In this document: in pieces, positions 11,773 to 22,497 of the stretch
Layout of the letters: the number at the start of each line of letters is the position of its first letter
Position numbering within the stretch: the stretch's first letter is position 1
Assembly: GCA_000328365.1 (NCBI GenBank)
Contig: KB310318.1
Span: 176,401-240,400 of the forward strand
Direction: 5' to 3'
Source of the DNA: Capitella teleta
Lineage: Eukaryota; Annelida; Polychaeta; Capitellidae
Length of the DNA: 64,000 bases
The notes under the pieces: generated by a model
Database searches by the model: none
Seen by the model: only the letters and a program-made list of their open reading frames with translations
What the model was told of the DNA's origin: nothing
Program-made: the position numbers and the translations under genes

Positions 11773-13140
11773 AGGGAATGATACTTAGATGTGCTAGTTA
11801 TCAAAGTGTTAAATGAGGAGCCAATATGGTACCTTGGTTGGTCACGTTAATAGAATCGTGTCGCAATATAATTAAGTTTGGTGCACTCGGTCGAATGTTT
11901 TGGAAACGTCTTAGAGCGGTGTTTTAAGCTAATGAGACTATAATGCATCACAATTCATTTGACAGAGAGTTGTTGAACTGTTAAGGCACACTCCTTGGGA
12001 ATGGGCAAATTATCAGATTGCGGAGCTAATTAGTGTTATATCACGCCTCGAGAGTTCACTTCAATGCTCCTTTGGTTGAAACCTCTCAGAGGAATTGCTT
12101 CGTCATTTAGCGAGCGAAAATGGCACACTTCGGGACCAGCTGTTGTGGAGAAGAGGCGCAAACGGAGAAGCGACTCTAGTTTCGCTTCTTTTACGGAGAT
12201 GGATGCATGAACAAATTGTACGATTACACTGAAAATTGCATGCAGGGAGCTACATTATTATGCAACCAGTTTCTCCCTACGGTCTTGCTCCCTTCCCAAC
12301 AAGAGGGAACTGGAATCGCATGCACGCTTATGCAAAACGATGCACCCCTGAGAGCGCATGCGCCGACTGATATGACGTAATGTGACGTAATTCAATTACG
12401 TCATCATTTGCATGTCGGTGTCTTAACAGATCGCGATAGTGGAGCAAGTGCGTGAGATGTAAACATAGGACACAGGATGAAGAATATGAAATAGAAGCAA
12501 CAGGGATACGACCTCAAATATAACGAGTGTCTGACAAGGATCAGAAGTAGAAATAATATAAACAGGAGTAGTGAGGAATAAAACAAGTAGAGGAAGAAAG
12601 AGGAAAGATGAATGAAGGATATTGATACACGTGGTTTAATTGGCTGCACTGATTAAATAATTGGAATACACTAATTACATAAAAAGACAGCTGAATATGA
12701 TATACGCACAGATGTTCACTGAAGCATGGTGAAGGCAATCATATTTGTTGCTTATGCATTGATCACGCTCCGGTGATTACAATCTGGTCGGTCTTTGCAC
12801 CTTTGACCTACTGAAACATGTTTATCTTCTTGTTTTTCAGGTGTTCTTGGCAACTTGATTAAGTAATTGTTTACCTTTAATTATATGATAGAGTGTAAGC
12901 TTTCTTGCACTGGTCTCCTAATTGCTATAATTTACAGGTATATAATCACACCCTCCTCCCAGGAAAAAAACCATTTGTATTTACTCGACCGTGTAATTCC
13001 TGATATATAGCTGTATCTGTTTTTAAAAGTACGTGTTGCTATTTAAATTTGATATTTAAGCCTTTTGGATGAAGCAGATTAATTTCTGGCGCGCATGAAG
13101 AGCATTAAATGCCAGCGCATTTTGCATGAAATTTATGTGA

Positions 13141-13181
13141 TATAATTATGTTTATAATTATGTTTATAATTATGTTTATAA
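13141..13181. repeat. 12-bp minisatellite
   Basis: Three tandem copies of TATAATTATGTT plus a partial fourth. Confidence 0.85.
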
Positions 13182-13437
13182 CTGCGTTTCGTGGCTGTGT
13201 ACCTTTGAGAAGCTCTCATTAGTCAACAAGAGCAAATCAAAATGAGCAAATGTCATTCATAAAAAAAAAAAAGAGAGAAAAATTGAGAAATTCTACGTTT
13301 ATTGATTACATTTGGATAATATACACATAATACATGAGAATAATAACAAATGAGAAAATTTTCATTTCAAACAGTGTAAGTTGATTTTTCACTAAAAAGT
13401 ACAAAGTTTTGTTTACAAACAAATTGTGTGCATTAAC

Positions 13438-13475
<38 letters not shown>

Positions 13476-14590
13476 TTCATAACTCATTGGTTTAATGTTT
13501 GAAAATCCCCAACAAAAACCCGTATTTCATGAGCAGAAAACCCTCACCCTGTTCTAAACGAAAGAAAAAGGCGAGCGACCCTCCCTTTAGTAATACCTAT
13601 GATAGCAGTGAATGGCATTGCTGATAACTAGCAGTCTTTCAAACATTGTTTGAAGTCGAAGAGAACATTTGGCAAGCTGTTGGCAAGTTGCTGTAAACAT
13701 CACATTCCCCAGACTGTCGATTCCGTAACACACAAGTGTCAATTTCACATAAACATATGCAGAGATCAAAATGATATCATAAGTAGTCGAAAGTCCACAT
13801 GAAATGTTTAAACAAGAAGAAAAACAATACACATAATTCAGTCAAATTTGAGAAGTAATTAATAGCGTCAAACACTTTGCTTAGGTCTAAAACCTGAAGC
13901 TGACGGCATCAGCGCCCTCTCAGAGCCATATAACTGCCAGTCGCATAAAGGGTCGGGGCAAGATCACACCTGAGTACCCCCCTCGCCCTCCCTCGCCCGA
14001 CCCCCCGGGGGTAGAGCTGAAAGAGGCACGAGGTCTCAGAAGGGGATCTATTAGACGCAGCCCCCAATTTGTGGTGGCGAAGTCGCAGCGGGGATTTGCA
14101 GCGATCAATGAACCTTAATTGAGTGCTCCTGAGACTGTGAAAAAGAGAGCAGCTCTGTGAATATTCATTAGTAACTATTTAATATTCATAAGGGTCTAAA
14201 CATGTTGTGTGGTTGTTCAATTGGTATCTGATCTTAGTGGTTGATATTTTGACAGGCAACAAGGCGCACATTGAGCTTTTACTAGAAGACAAAAAAATTA
14301 GAAAATATTGTTTAACTTTACAAAATAAAATGTTTGGGCGGATCGTAAAATACGAGATTGAAGGCCTTCAGTTCTTTGGTCATTTTGATACAATAATTCT
14401 CACATGTAGATACCTAAATATAATAATGATAATAGACAATCGTGATTATTTACATAAACATAACCTATTGCTTGAACACCACTCGTAGCATCGGATAACA
14501 TGACAAAAGCTGCCTATTGGTCAATTCAAATATTCAAGCATTTGAATAAACCAATCAGGTTTTCTGAGCAAAATTGATGAATTTCATTGG

Positions 14591-15354
14591 TCATAGATGT
14601 GTAAGCTTCGTGGATGCGTAATGTCCCTGAGAATAAACATTCATATTGTCCATTGAACACATGTTTTGGGGCGGCTGAATTGGCAAGGTCATGCCCCGCA
14701 TCATCTGACCTTGCAAATGACCTTGAGATGCATAATGTCCTTGGGGTAGATGATGATAGTTAGCGGATGGTGACGAAGCAGTCCCATTCACATGAGGTGA
14801 CGTCGATGACGTCAGACTGTTTGGGCTACTGACGTCGTGTGATGACGTCATGACTGGAGGGCGGATACTCACGGGGGACTGCTCGGATTTGAGGGCAGAC
14901 GGGTACGAAGGCATACCACTCCTCGTGACGTCACTCGGGGAAAGAGCTCCGCCATCTTGGATTCCCGCGGAAGACGCATGCGTGGAATCATCGCTATCTG
15001 ACGTCACTCCATTTCCGCCGCTTTTGTGGTCGTCCATTAGGGTCTGGGTGTCCTGCATGCTCGCATCTCCGGCGTATTGTTTCTCCATGAGGTTCTTTTG
15101 CTTCTGGTCCTTCTTGTACTTCATTCTTCGGTTCTGAAACCAGATTTTTATCTGGCGTTCAGTGAGATTCAGCAACGCAGCCATTTCAATGCGTCGAGGT
15201 CGGCAGAGATAACGATTGAAATGGAATTCCTTCTCCAGTTCAACTAGCTGAGCACTTGTGTATGCGGTCCTGGCTCTCTTGCTGGGCTGACCTACTTGAC
15301 TCTGTCCTCCGACACCTGCTGACTGGTTCTCTGCTCCGTAATCAGCAACCGCGA
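14591..15354 (-). CDS. Hox3: Hox3, exon 2 (homeodomain and C-terminus)
   Basis: This exon is joined to the exon at 16726-17182; together they give 407 codons with stop, a 406-residue protein. The acceptor is a long T run ending in CAG at 15355-15357. The phase fits: the split codon G|TC gives Val153. The homeodomain is residues 177-236 (15104-15283). It begins [20 protein letters not shown], has RYLCRPRR before helix 2, and has recognition helix [13 protein letters not shown] with W48, F49, Q50 and N51 intact. [15 protein letters not shown] and KKDQK are typical of Hox3. The tail is about 170 residues, rich in Ser, Asp, Gln and His, and ends YASTKLTHL. The protein is a nuclear transcription factor that should bind TAAT-type sites, alone or with PBX. 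No frame damage is seen. Exon 2 DNA also carries a cluster of CRE octamers, reported separately. Confidence 0.96.
15104..15283 (-). other. Hox3: Homeobox of Hox3
   Basis: The 60-codon homeobox runs without interruption within exon 2. All DNA-contact residues expected of an Antp-class domain are present: R5, Y25, R31, I47, Q50, N51 and M54. It is the only homeobox visible in the window on either strand. Confidence 0.97.
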
Positions 15355-16725
15355 CTGAAAAAAAAAAAAATCAATTGACGAAATGAACAGCAAGTCAATG
15401 TCATGCACGACAGATAACTGGGCTGATATTCGGGCATCCTCTCTCTATCAGACTATTCTCTCAGTTCTTAAGGGCCACACAAACAGTTCTGCTGAGGTGT
15501 GTTTACCTAACGCGAAGAATATGTTGACTGCCATGGCGTTTGCTTCTTAATAGCCATTTCAACACATTCCTTTGATCTCCAGTTTGCCAAGCGATTGAGT
15601 CTGATAGAGGATTTTTTTCGTCATAAGACTTTTCTTAAGCTTCAAAGGCAGAAGTTGTGGTTTTTGAAAAGCTTTTTTGTGCCTTTGGCTTTTTTTTTTC
15701 TCTTCTTCTTTCATTTGTGGTTATACCTGGATATAGCAGAGACGGCAGGTGGGGTTTATATATATCTCATTATATTTCTATATTATATTACATTGTATAC
15801 CTATAATATAACAAATCATACTCACAGTAGTGAGCATACTAGTATCTGTTTTATTGGGATATCATGTGCTAAAGTCAACATTGTCAGACATAACTATTGT
15901 GTGGTTTCTGTTAACTGACAAAGAAAGATACATTTACTCTCACAACACCTGACAAGAATAAAACCAGCGTGATTTTAAACCTTCTTGTTAACACGCTTTG
16001 TCAAATAAAGTCGTTTAAATCTCATTAGATATTTAAGACCTTTGTACACTCGAATTGTAACGTTACCACACGAGTTAACCTGATGTAATACTTGCATAAT
16101 TTCAATGTTTAATTACTGCTTAATTGGTGTGAAAAAATTGCACCGACACAAGTTTACATTGAGTGACTGGTTAATAAAGCAATAATAATAATAATGCAAT
16201 TTCAATTCATCAAGTGTCGCGCATTTAATATTACCGATATTATCAGAATTTAAATCATTTAGGTGAATAACTGTTTGGCAATATGGAATGCATGCATGCA
16301 TGCATCTATGATCAATTAAATATTTATTTCTACAAAATGGTTAATCTGTAGAATTAGTTATAATATCAACAATTTGTTTCAAAATTACATATCATTGTGA
16401 TATTGTCCTAAATTATCATTAATGGAATCAATATCAACTAACCGGGCAATAAGGTCGCGTGAGTCACAATGGTAATATTAGATAGTATTATATAATATAT
16501 TATTATTATTGAAATTGTGCAATGAAAAAAAATAGCGATCTGATTTCGAAAAGGGAAAACAAAAATTACAATGAAACTCCACTTATGAATCAAATAGAAA
16601 ATCGCCGCATTGCGGAATATAACTTAATGTAATGCAACTATATAATTGCATAATATGCCCGTAAGTGTCTTGAAGTTGCAAGAGGATTTTTATCACTATC
16701 TACAATTACGTAATGCGCCACTAAC
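15355..16725 (-). other. Hox3 intron
   Basis: A 1371-base phase-1 intron with donor GTTAGT (16725-16720) and acceptor TTTCAG (15360-15355) after a 12-base T tract, both in minus sense. It is AT-rich and contains a TA-rich stretch near 15755-15815, a self-complementary (GCAT)n run at 16288-16305 and no supported gene. Confidence 0.9.
16288..16305. repeat. Short (ATGC)n self-complementary run
   Basis: ATGCATGCATGCATGCAT is alternating purine/pyrimidine and fully palindromic. It lies inside the Hox3 intron. Confidence 0.85.
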
Positions 16726-17182
16726 CGGGAGGAGTCTGTTGAGCTGACGGTGCCCTAGGCTTCCCATTGTGTCTGGACTCGCGCATCCAAGGGTAGATCT
16801 CCTGAGGTTTCTGTCCCTGCATCATTTGAGCGTTCTGAGGGTTTCCCGACACAGGTCCGAGGCCCATAGGTGGGGTCCCAGGCCCCATGCAAGGGCTGGC
16901 CCCAAACCCTTGGTGACTGTAATCCAGACCAGGTTGTCCTTGTGGTAGCTGGAGCCCGGGTGAGGCTCCCTGCACAAGACATTGTGCTCTGTAAGGATCT
17001 TGGACTTGGCCTTGCTGCGCAGGAGTTGCTCCGTACGCCATCCGTGTGTCCTGAGGGTAACCACTGTATCCGTTGCCATAGTAACCCTGGTACATCATGC
17101 TGTTGTCGTAGTAACCCTTGTGCATCTCAGGGATGGATCCGCGTCCTTGATAACCAACTTCGTTTTGACAAGAGTCCGACAT
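16726..17182 (-). CDS. Hox3: Hox3, exon 1 (N-terminus and hexapeptide)
   Basis: Encodes residues 1-152 plus one base. The segment from Met20 (MHKGYYDNS, then Tyr/Gly-rich to about residue 50) resembles the Tyr-rich N-terminus common in Hox3 proteins. A Gln/Gly/Pro-rich linker follows. The PBX-binding hexapeptide EIYPWMRESR is at residues 128-137, the Hox3 form. The donor is CCCG followed by GTTAGT; it is not the strongest consensus, but the phase joins exactly to exon 2. The ATG at 17182 has A at -3 and is the first in frame, so I use it. Met20 (17125) is a plausible alternative, because related Hox3 proteins often begin at the equivalent MxK-YY position. Two X-box-like palindromes lie within the coding bases (17072-17086, 17102-17116). 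Confidence 0.94.
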
Positions 17183-17483
17183 TTTCTGACGATTTTGCTT
17201 CCAACTTCACGTAAATATTGCTCACAATTCCGTCATGTTGCTTCGGCGTCACGTGCCTATGCCTATTATCCAATCAGGCGTCAGTACCCTGTAATAAAAT
17301 CAAAAAGATTCATAAGTGGGGGGCCTCTCAAAAGAACAATGCCGGGTTACGTAACATGACTGTGACTGGTTCTCAAGACTCTCAGAGCTCAAGAATGCCC
17401 CGTTTGTGGCAATGCTCATTTCTCTCGAGTGCTTTCCAAGCAATCAGAACAAATTGAACTGAAATTCAAGTGCGATACCACAG
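17183..17483. promoter_or_regulatory. Hox3 proximal promoter, possibly bidirectional
   Basis: In gene sense an inverted CCAAT box (CTGATTGG, 17270-17277) is followed 14 bases later by an E-box CACGTG (17250-17255), the same pair and order as upstream of Hox2. On the plus strand a perfect 5' splice site, CAG then GTAAGTA, has its GT at 17484-17485. This would end a divergent first exon starting in this region. The divergent transcript is inferred; such a 9-mer is expected about once by chance in two windows of this size. Confidence 0.5.
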
Positions 17484-19054
17484 GTAAGTATCCTGAGTAT
17501 TTTTAATTTGTGACAAAGTCTAAAAGACGGCATAAAATCAAACTCCCAGCAAGCTGGTACCAATCAAGTAAGTGTCAATGTTACCCTTACCTGCATTACA
17601 TACACTAAGTATGCATCAGTACTTATCCAAGAAGGTACTAGGTGCAAACTGAACTTGTCTCCAAGTAAAGTACTCTCTCTGTGAGAAAGGTTAGCAAGTA
17701 CACTGGCACCCACAGGAATTTCGAAGCCAGTGAAATAAAACTGCAATAAAAGTTCAACTCTTAAGTTGGTACCTTCAACCTCTCGCTGCCTCTAGGGCAG
17801 CACCTTATATAGGACTGAAAGACGCATCAAACACACGTGCAATAGATGCAACCAAAGCATTTAACAATATAAATTATGCATAAGAGATCACTCAGGGGCA
17901 TGGCCCACCCATGCGTTGGATCTCACGCACTTTGCTCAAATCAATAAACTAAATGTCTCCATCATTATTGAGTCATAATCTCCTTCGATCCCTAATGGAG
18001 CCGGAAGTCAGGGGGACAAATTCATCTCGTTTTTTTGTTGTTGCAAATCGACTTTATCTCCCTGAGCATGTATATGCATGGTTTTGTGAGCAGGAGAAGT
18101 GCCACGCGCACTTTCGGCACCGTCTTCACCAATTTGGTGCGAACTTACTTAACAGTGTACCTTTAAATTGCAAGACTATGAGCGGCCCTGGTTAACACCT
18201 CTATGTAAAAAAAAAAAACAAAACCAAAAACCAAAAAAAAACAAAAAACAAAACCCTGACCGTTCTCAACTGAATGAGTTACCAAAGTTTACTAACCCCT
18301 CAAGGGGTCATAAAAATTCCTGTCTTCTTTATCCTACTTGAAATCCCAAAATAAGGAAATAAAGGATCTTTTCAAACCCCCGATTTACAACCCTAGGGAC
18401 CTGAGGTAACATTATGATGGTTGTAAAGCTACAGCACAAATAAACAGGTGCTAAATGTGGTTAGTTAGTTAGTATGTACATGATAGGACGAAGCATGCCA
18501 GCAAGAGAGGGAGGACTCCAAATTTGTAGGCTCCACCCCAAATTTGAGCCAAGTGCAAAAGTGTGCTTGATTGGGCAATGCAGACCAGGCATGGAGATTT
18601 ATATCTTGCAATCAAGATCGATATGTTGTATCACCGGGTTGAAATTATCATGTTAAACAAATCGGAAAAATTAGGGACAGCAGATTTTTCTGGTTTTATG
18701 GCCTGTCAATTCATCAAAATTTCACCTAAATATTGAGGATGCTGTCATAAATGTGTCTCACTTTATGGCCCTCTTTCATATGATTTGAAAAGGGATATTT
18801 TCTGTGTTTGTGATATAAAAAAGTGAAAGTTTCGATCAAGTGATATGAAATTGCCTCTTTGTGATGCTATAGATACACGCTTATTAACATACTCTATAAA
18901 CAATCTTTGTCGCCCAGATACTCCCGAGTATATTTTTTTCTTGTCTCTGGTCTTAATATGAAAGGTTGGTTTATTTGTCATAAAAAAAAGAGACTTTTGT
19001 ATACATACTGTCAAGCCTTTGACAATAGTTTGACAGATTGATTGCTTGGTTGAG

Positions 19055-19165
19055 AATGAGGATGAGGATGAGGAGGATGAGGAGGAGGAGGAGGAGGAGG
19101 AGGATGAGGAAGAGGAGGAGGAGGAGGAGAAGGAGGAAGATGAGGAGGAAGATGAGGATAACTAT
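19055..19165. repeat. GGA/GAT-rich purine tract
   Basis: An imperfect (GGA)n and (GATGAG)n low-complexity purine run on the plus strand. Minus-strand poly-Leu/Ile frames across it are artefacts. Confidence 0.85.
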
Positions 19166-19357
19166 GATTAGGAGGATCAGGAGGAAGAGTGGTGGGTGAT
19201 GGTTAAGGTGAGAAGGATTTGTTCTGGTATAAGTCAAGAGCTCAAATTTGATATAGTTACATTGGTGGGAAAACTCAAACATCTTTCAAAAGCAAAGGTT
19301 CTACAGATGTGTTTGCAAATGAGCGATAATATAAGCAGATAAGATTCTTCAATGGCT

Positions 19358-19398
19358 TGATTGACAGCTCGTCTTAACGTCGCCTGCTTGATTGACAG
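19358..19398 (+). promoter_or_regulatory. Pair of PREP/MEIS-PBX decamers
   Basis: Two exact TGATTGACAG copies (19358-19367 and 19389-19398) in the same orientation, offset by 31 bases or about three DNA turns, 2.2 kb upstream of the Hox3 start. An X-box palindrome follows at 19633. This is a candidate Hox3 enhancer core. Confidence 0.5.
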
Positions 19399-19632
19399 CT
19401 TGGTTTCTTTGAGCTTTGCATCTGGCGCATGCAGAGGCTGAAGAGAAGAGACCAAAAAAAATCCCACAAAACTGTAGATGCGAAATCACGACTTTATGAG
19501 AGTTGTCATGTTTCGCGTGTGGCCGAAAATCGCCTCATGTTAGCTGTCTGGGTTATTACCTCGGAATCATTGAAATAGAGAGCGGAGTGAGGAAGGAAAT
19601 GCCCACACCAATCATATGATCGTACCTGTATT

Positions 19633-19647
19633 GTTGCTATTAGCAAC
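19633..19647. promoter_or_regulatory. RFX X-box palindrome
   Basis: GTTGCTATTAGCAAC has perfect 5-bp arms. It is nearly identical to the site at 4253-4267 (GTTGCCATTAGCAAC). Confidence 0.5.
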
Positions 19648-21601
19648 GGTGAATCCGATGATGTAATGCTTGGCTATGAAATATTCCTTTAAAACCTCCG
19701 TATAGCTGACGTTCGGGCAGGAGCAAGTGAGTTGAATAATGCATATGTTTTCACATCATTTGACGCTATTCTATTGATTGGCAGCAATTTTTGCCTGGAG
19801 CACAGTAGAACTCTTGTGCATCAAACCAAATTTATGAATACCACCCGCTGTTATTATTTGATTTAGTTTAGGACAATGCTGCTTGTCTTGCATGCTCGCC
19901 ATTCTTCTGTTAACTCAAGATAATTTTAATTCATTTATATTGAATTATTGACTTAGCATACCACCAATCGACGGAGCTACAGTATTCGCTGATAGCTTTA
20001 ATGTATCGGCTATATGTTTCAATGCATTGTCTATTTCAAAGGTGATAATTCAAATGCATATGCCAGCAACCTTGGGATATTTTTTGTTTGTGCATACAAG
20101 CTTACAAACTTTGGTACTCCGACACCCAGGAAATTTGTTATTGCGAATAACATAGAACATCTTGTATACAAGATTTATGTTATGGTTATCATTTGATATA
20201 AACCCGGATTCAGATCAGACAATTCAAATCTTCGTCACTAGAAAACCCATTTACATATCGATGTTTGACACCCTTTGATCTGCGAGGACCCTGTGTTTGA
20301 ACTTTCTATAGAAATCATGAATTATTTATAAGTCTATCTTCAGCAAGCCACGCCCACTCTCATGCGGTCAGCAGAATAAAAGCGCTCCCCTCCAGGGCAG
20401 GTGTTGGAGACTTCGTTAGGGTCGATCGAATACCGCAACAAAAGCTTTTCGGCTCCCCTTGTCAATAATATTATGACAGAAATCGACGCTGCGATAATAT
20501 TATTATATCAACAATGCTTTGATTAGTTTGATAATTATGTATTCACATTCTAATTATTATTATTACTATTATTCCGATAAATTCATATTTATACTTCATA
20601 TGTGAGTGAATAATAATTCGTCTCAATATCACGGAATGAATGAAAAGATTGCATAATATCCCATATATATAACACGAATAACAAGTTGATAAAAATTTTA
20701 AATTTAGACTTCTTTAAATTTGCATGAATATGAAGTCAACTCAATTTCTCTATTAACCCATCAATCATCTACCTATTTGAGAGAGAAGAAAAAAAAAAAG
20801 AATAATATACTTCAAGTCAAAACTAAAAGGCCAAAAACGCCGGAGGGCTTGATTGAGTTAAGAGGAGGTGAAGAGGAGCCGAGAAGAGGAGGAGGAGGAG
20901 GAGGAAGGGGGAAGGGGAAGGGGGAGGAGGTCACATTTACATTAGAATCAATTAACGTTCGTCACGTGATCACTCAAAAACGAGTATTTATTTTTTGAAC
21001 ACTGTGCTTTATGGGCAGGAATTCAATTTGGATTTCGGAATCGTCTTCGACACATCGACCGTTGTTGTGGATATTGGGACAAGGTGAGTTTAACTCAGTG
21101 GAATATGATTAATACAGGTGTAGTTCATGCTCCTATATAACTATGGAAGGTATGTGTTGTTTATTGGATTAATTTTTCAAACATTTTTATACGATGGCCG
21201 TACCTGAATAACTATGATTATGTGGGTCGTAAAAGAGCTATAATATATATTATTGATCATGTTTCGTTTTGTATAACAGCGAACTTTAGAATGAAGATCA
21301 TATTTAATATGTTAATCTAAATTTAGATATGTATATATCTTTGTAATGCTTTACTAGTTTTATTTCAACATACAATATTATGATATTCTTTTTATGGAGG
21401 ACATTTGGGTAAGACTTGGAGCAAATAGTGTTGAACCGTGCGAACGAGTTACTCAGCCAATCGTGAGGTCAGGTAGAACAAAAACAACAAAATTGAAAGG
21501 AACGCAGATAAAGAGCAAGATAATGACGCCGCCATAAACTATATGTCATGGCGCGGAGTTAGTTATCGAGTCAATTCTGAATATCATATGTAAAATAGAC
21601 A

Positions 21602-21634
21602 TTGGCTTTCTTTCTGAGAGAGAAAGAAAGCCAA
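21602..21634. repeat. Perfect 14-bp inverted repeat with 5-base loop
   Basis: The left arm TTGGCTTTCTTTCT, loop GAGAG and the exact complementary right arm form a short stable hairpin. It is too short for a microRNA precursor and its function is unknown. Confidence 0.85.
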
Positions 21635-22440
21635 GAATGCCATGTGAATGAAGTCAATGTAATTATTTGAACTTTCTCAAAATCGGCCCCTTTGCCCATT
21701 GTTTCATTATGACATAATTATTATATGGGTATGGATTATGGAGTGATGGGGTTGCGGGTGAGATATACAGGCCGAGTGAGGCATAAACAACATGAGTTAT
21801 GTCGCCAACATGTTATGTAACACACATTGGAATAGTAATCGACGGATTACGCAATGCTGAGAGACGGGGGAAAGGCGGATAAATCGTTCAAACGAAACTA
21901 GGTCACTCAGGTGTGTTAGTTTCATTCCTGTCCGATAGATGGCAGCACTGAACGGTGTCGCCACACCTGGTTGCCATAGCGACGAGCTCAGGTGGCTGTT
22001 CTTTTGTCTTCGAGATGATTAGCTGGGTTTTTATGTCGAAGGTGAGCGGTTAATCACCAATATTGCATTGAATTTATTACATTTATTAACATATTTATTT
22101 ATATTTCAGGGAATGTTATACGTCGCTATATGGTAACATTATTTATTCATATAAAATATTTGCTATTTATGTAGCTAAATGGAGAGTGGTTTGTTTATCA
22201 CAATTTCCTTTTATTGTGTTATTCAGTAGTTATTATTATAATAATTTGCAATCACTGAACTGTGTTTCGGATAATTAATATGACGCCAATCTGCTTGCCT
22301 ACATATCGTTTATAATGTGTTTCAATGCTACTTACACAATATGTTCGTACCCATTCGTTAATATAATATTATTGCAAATTCGATTTATCTCTGACACACA
22401 ATGCCATAATTTAGATCGAGTTATACAAGCTAATGCAGTT

Positions 22441-22497
22441 TATAATAATAATAATATAAATATAAATATAAATATAAATATAAATATAATAATATAA
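22441..22497. repeat. AATATA / ATAA low-complexity repeat
   Basis: A run of ATAATA and AATATA units; the (Asn-Ile)n frame across it is an artefact. Confidence 0.9.

Noticed and set aside
14850-15137. Plus-strand open frame antisense to Hox3 exon 2
   Set aside because: Shadow of the homeobox exon, with no independent coding signal.
16870-17359. Two plus-strand open frames antisense to Hox3 exon 1
   Set aside because: Mostly shadows of the Gln/Gly-rich exon. A divergent noncoding transcript is possible, but no protein is supported.
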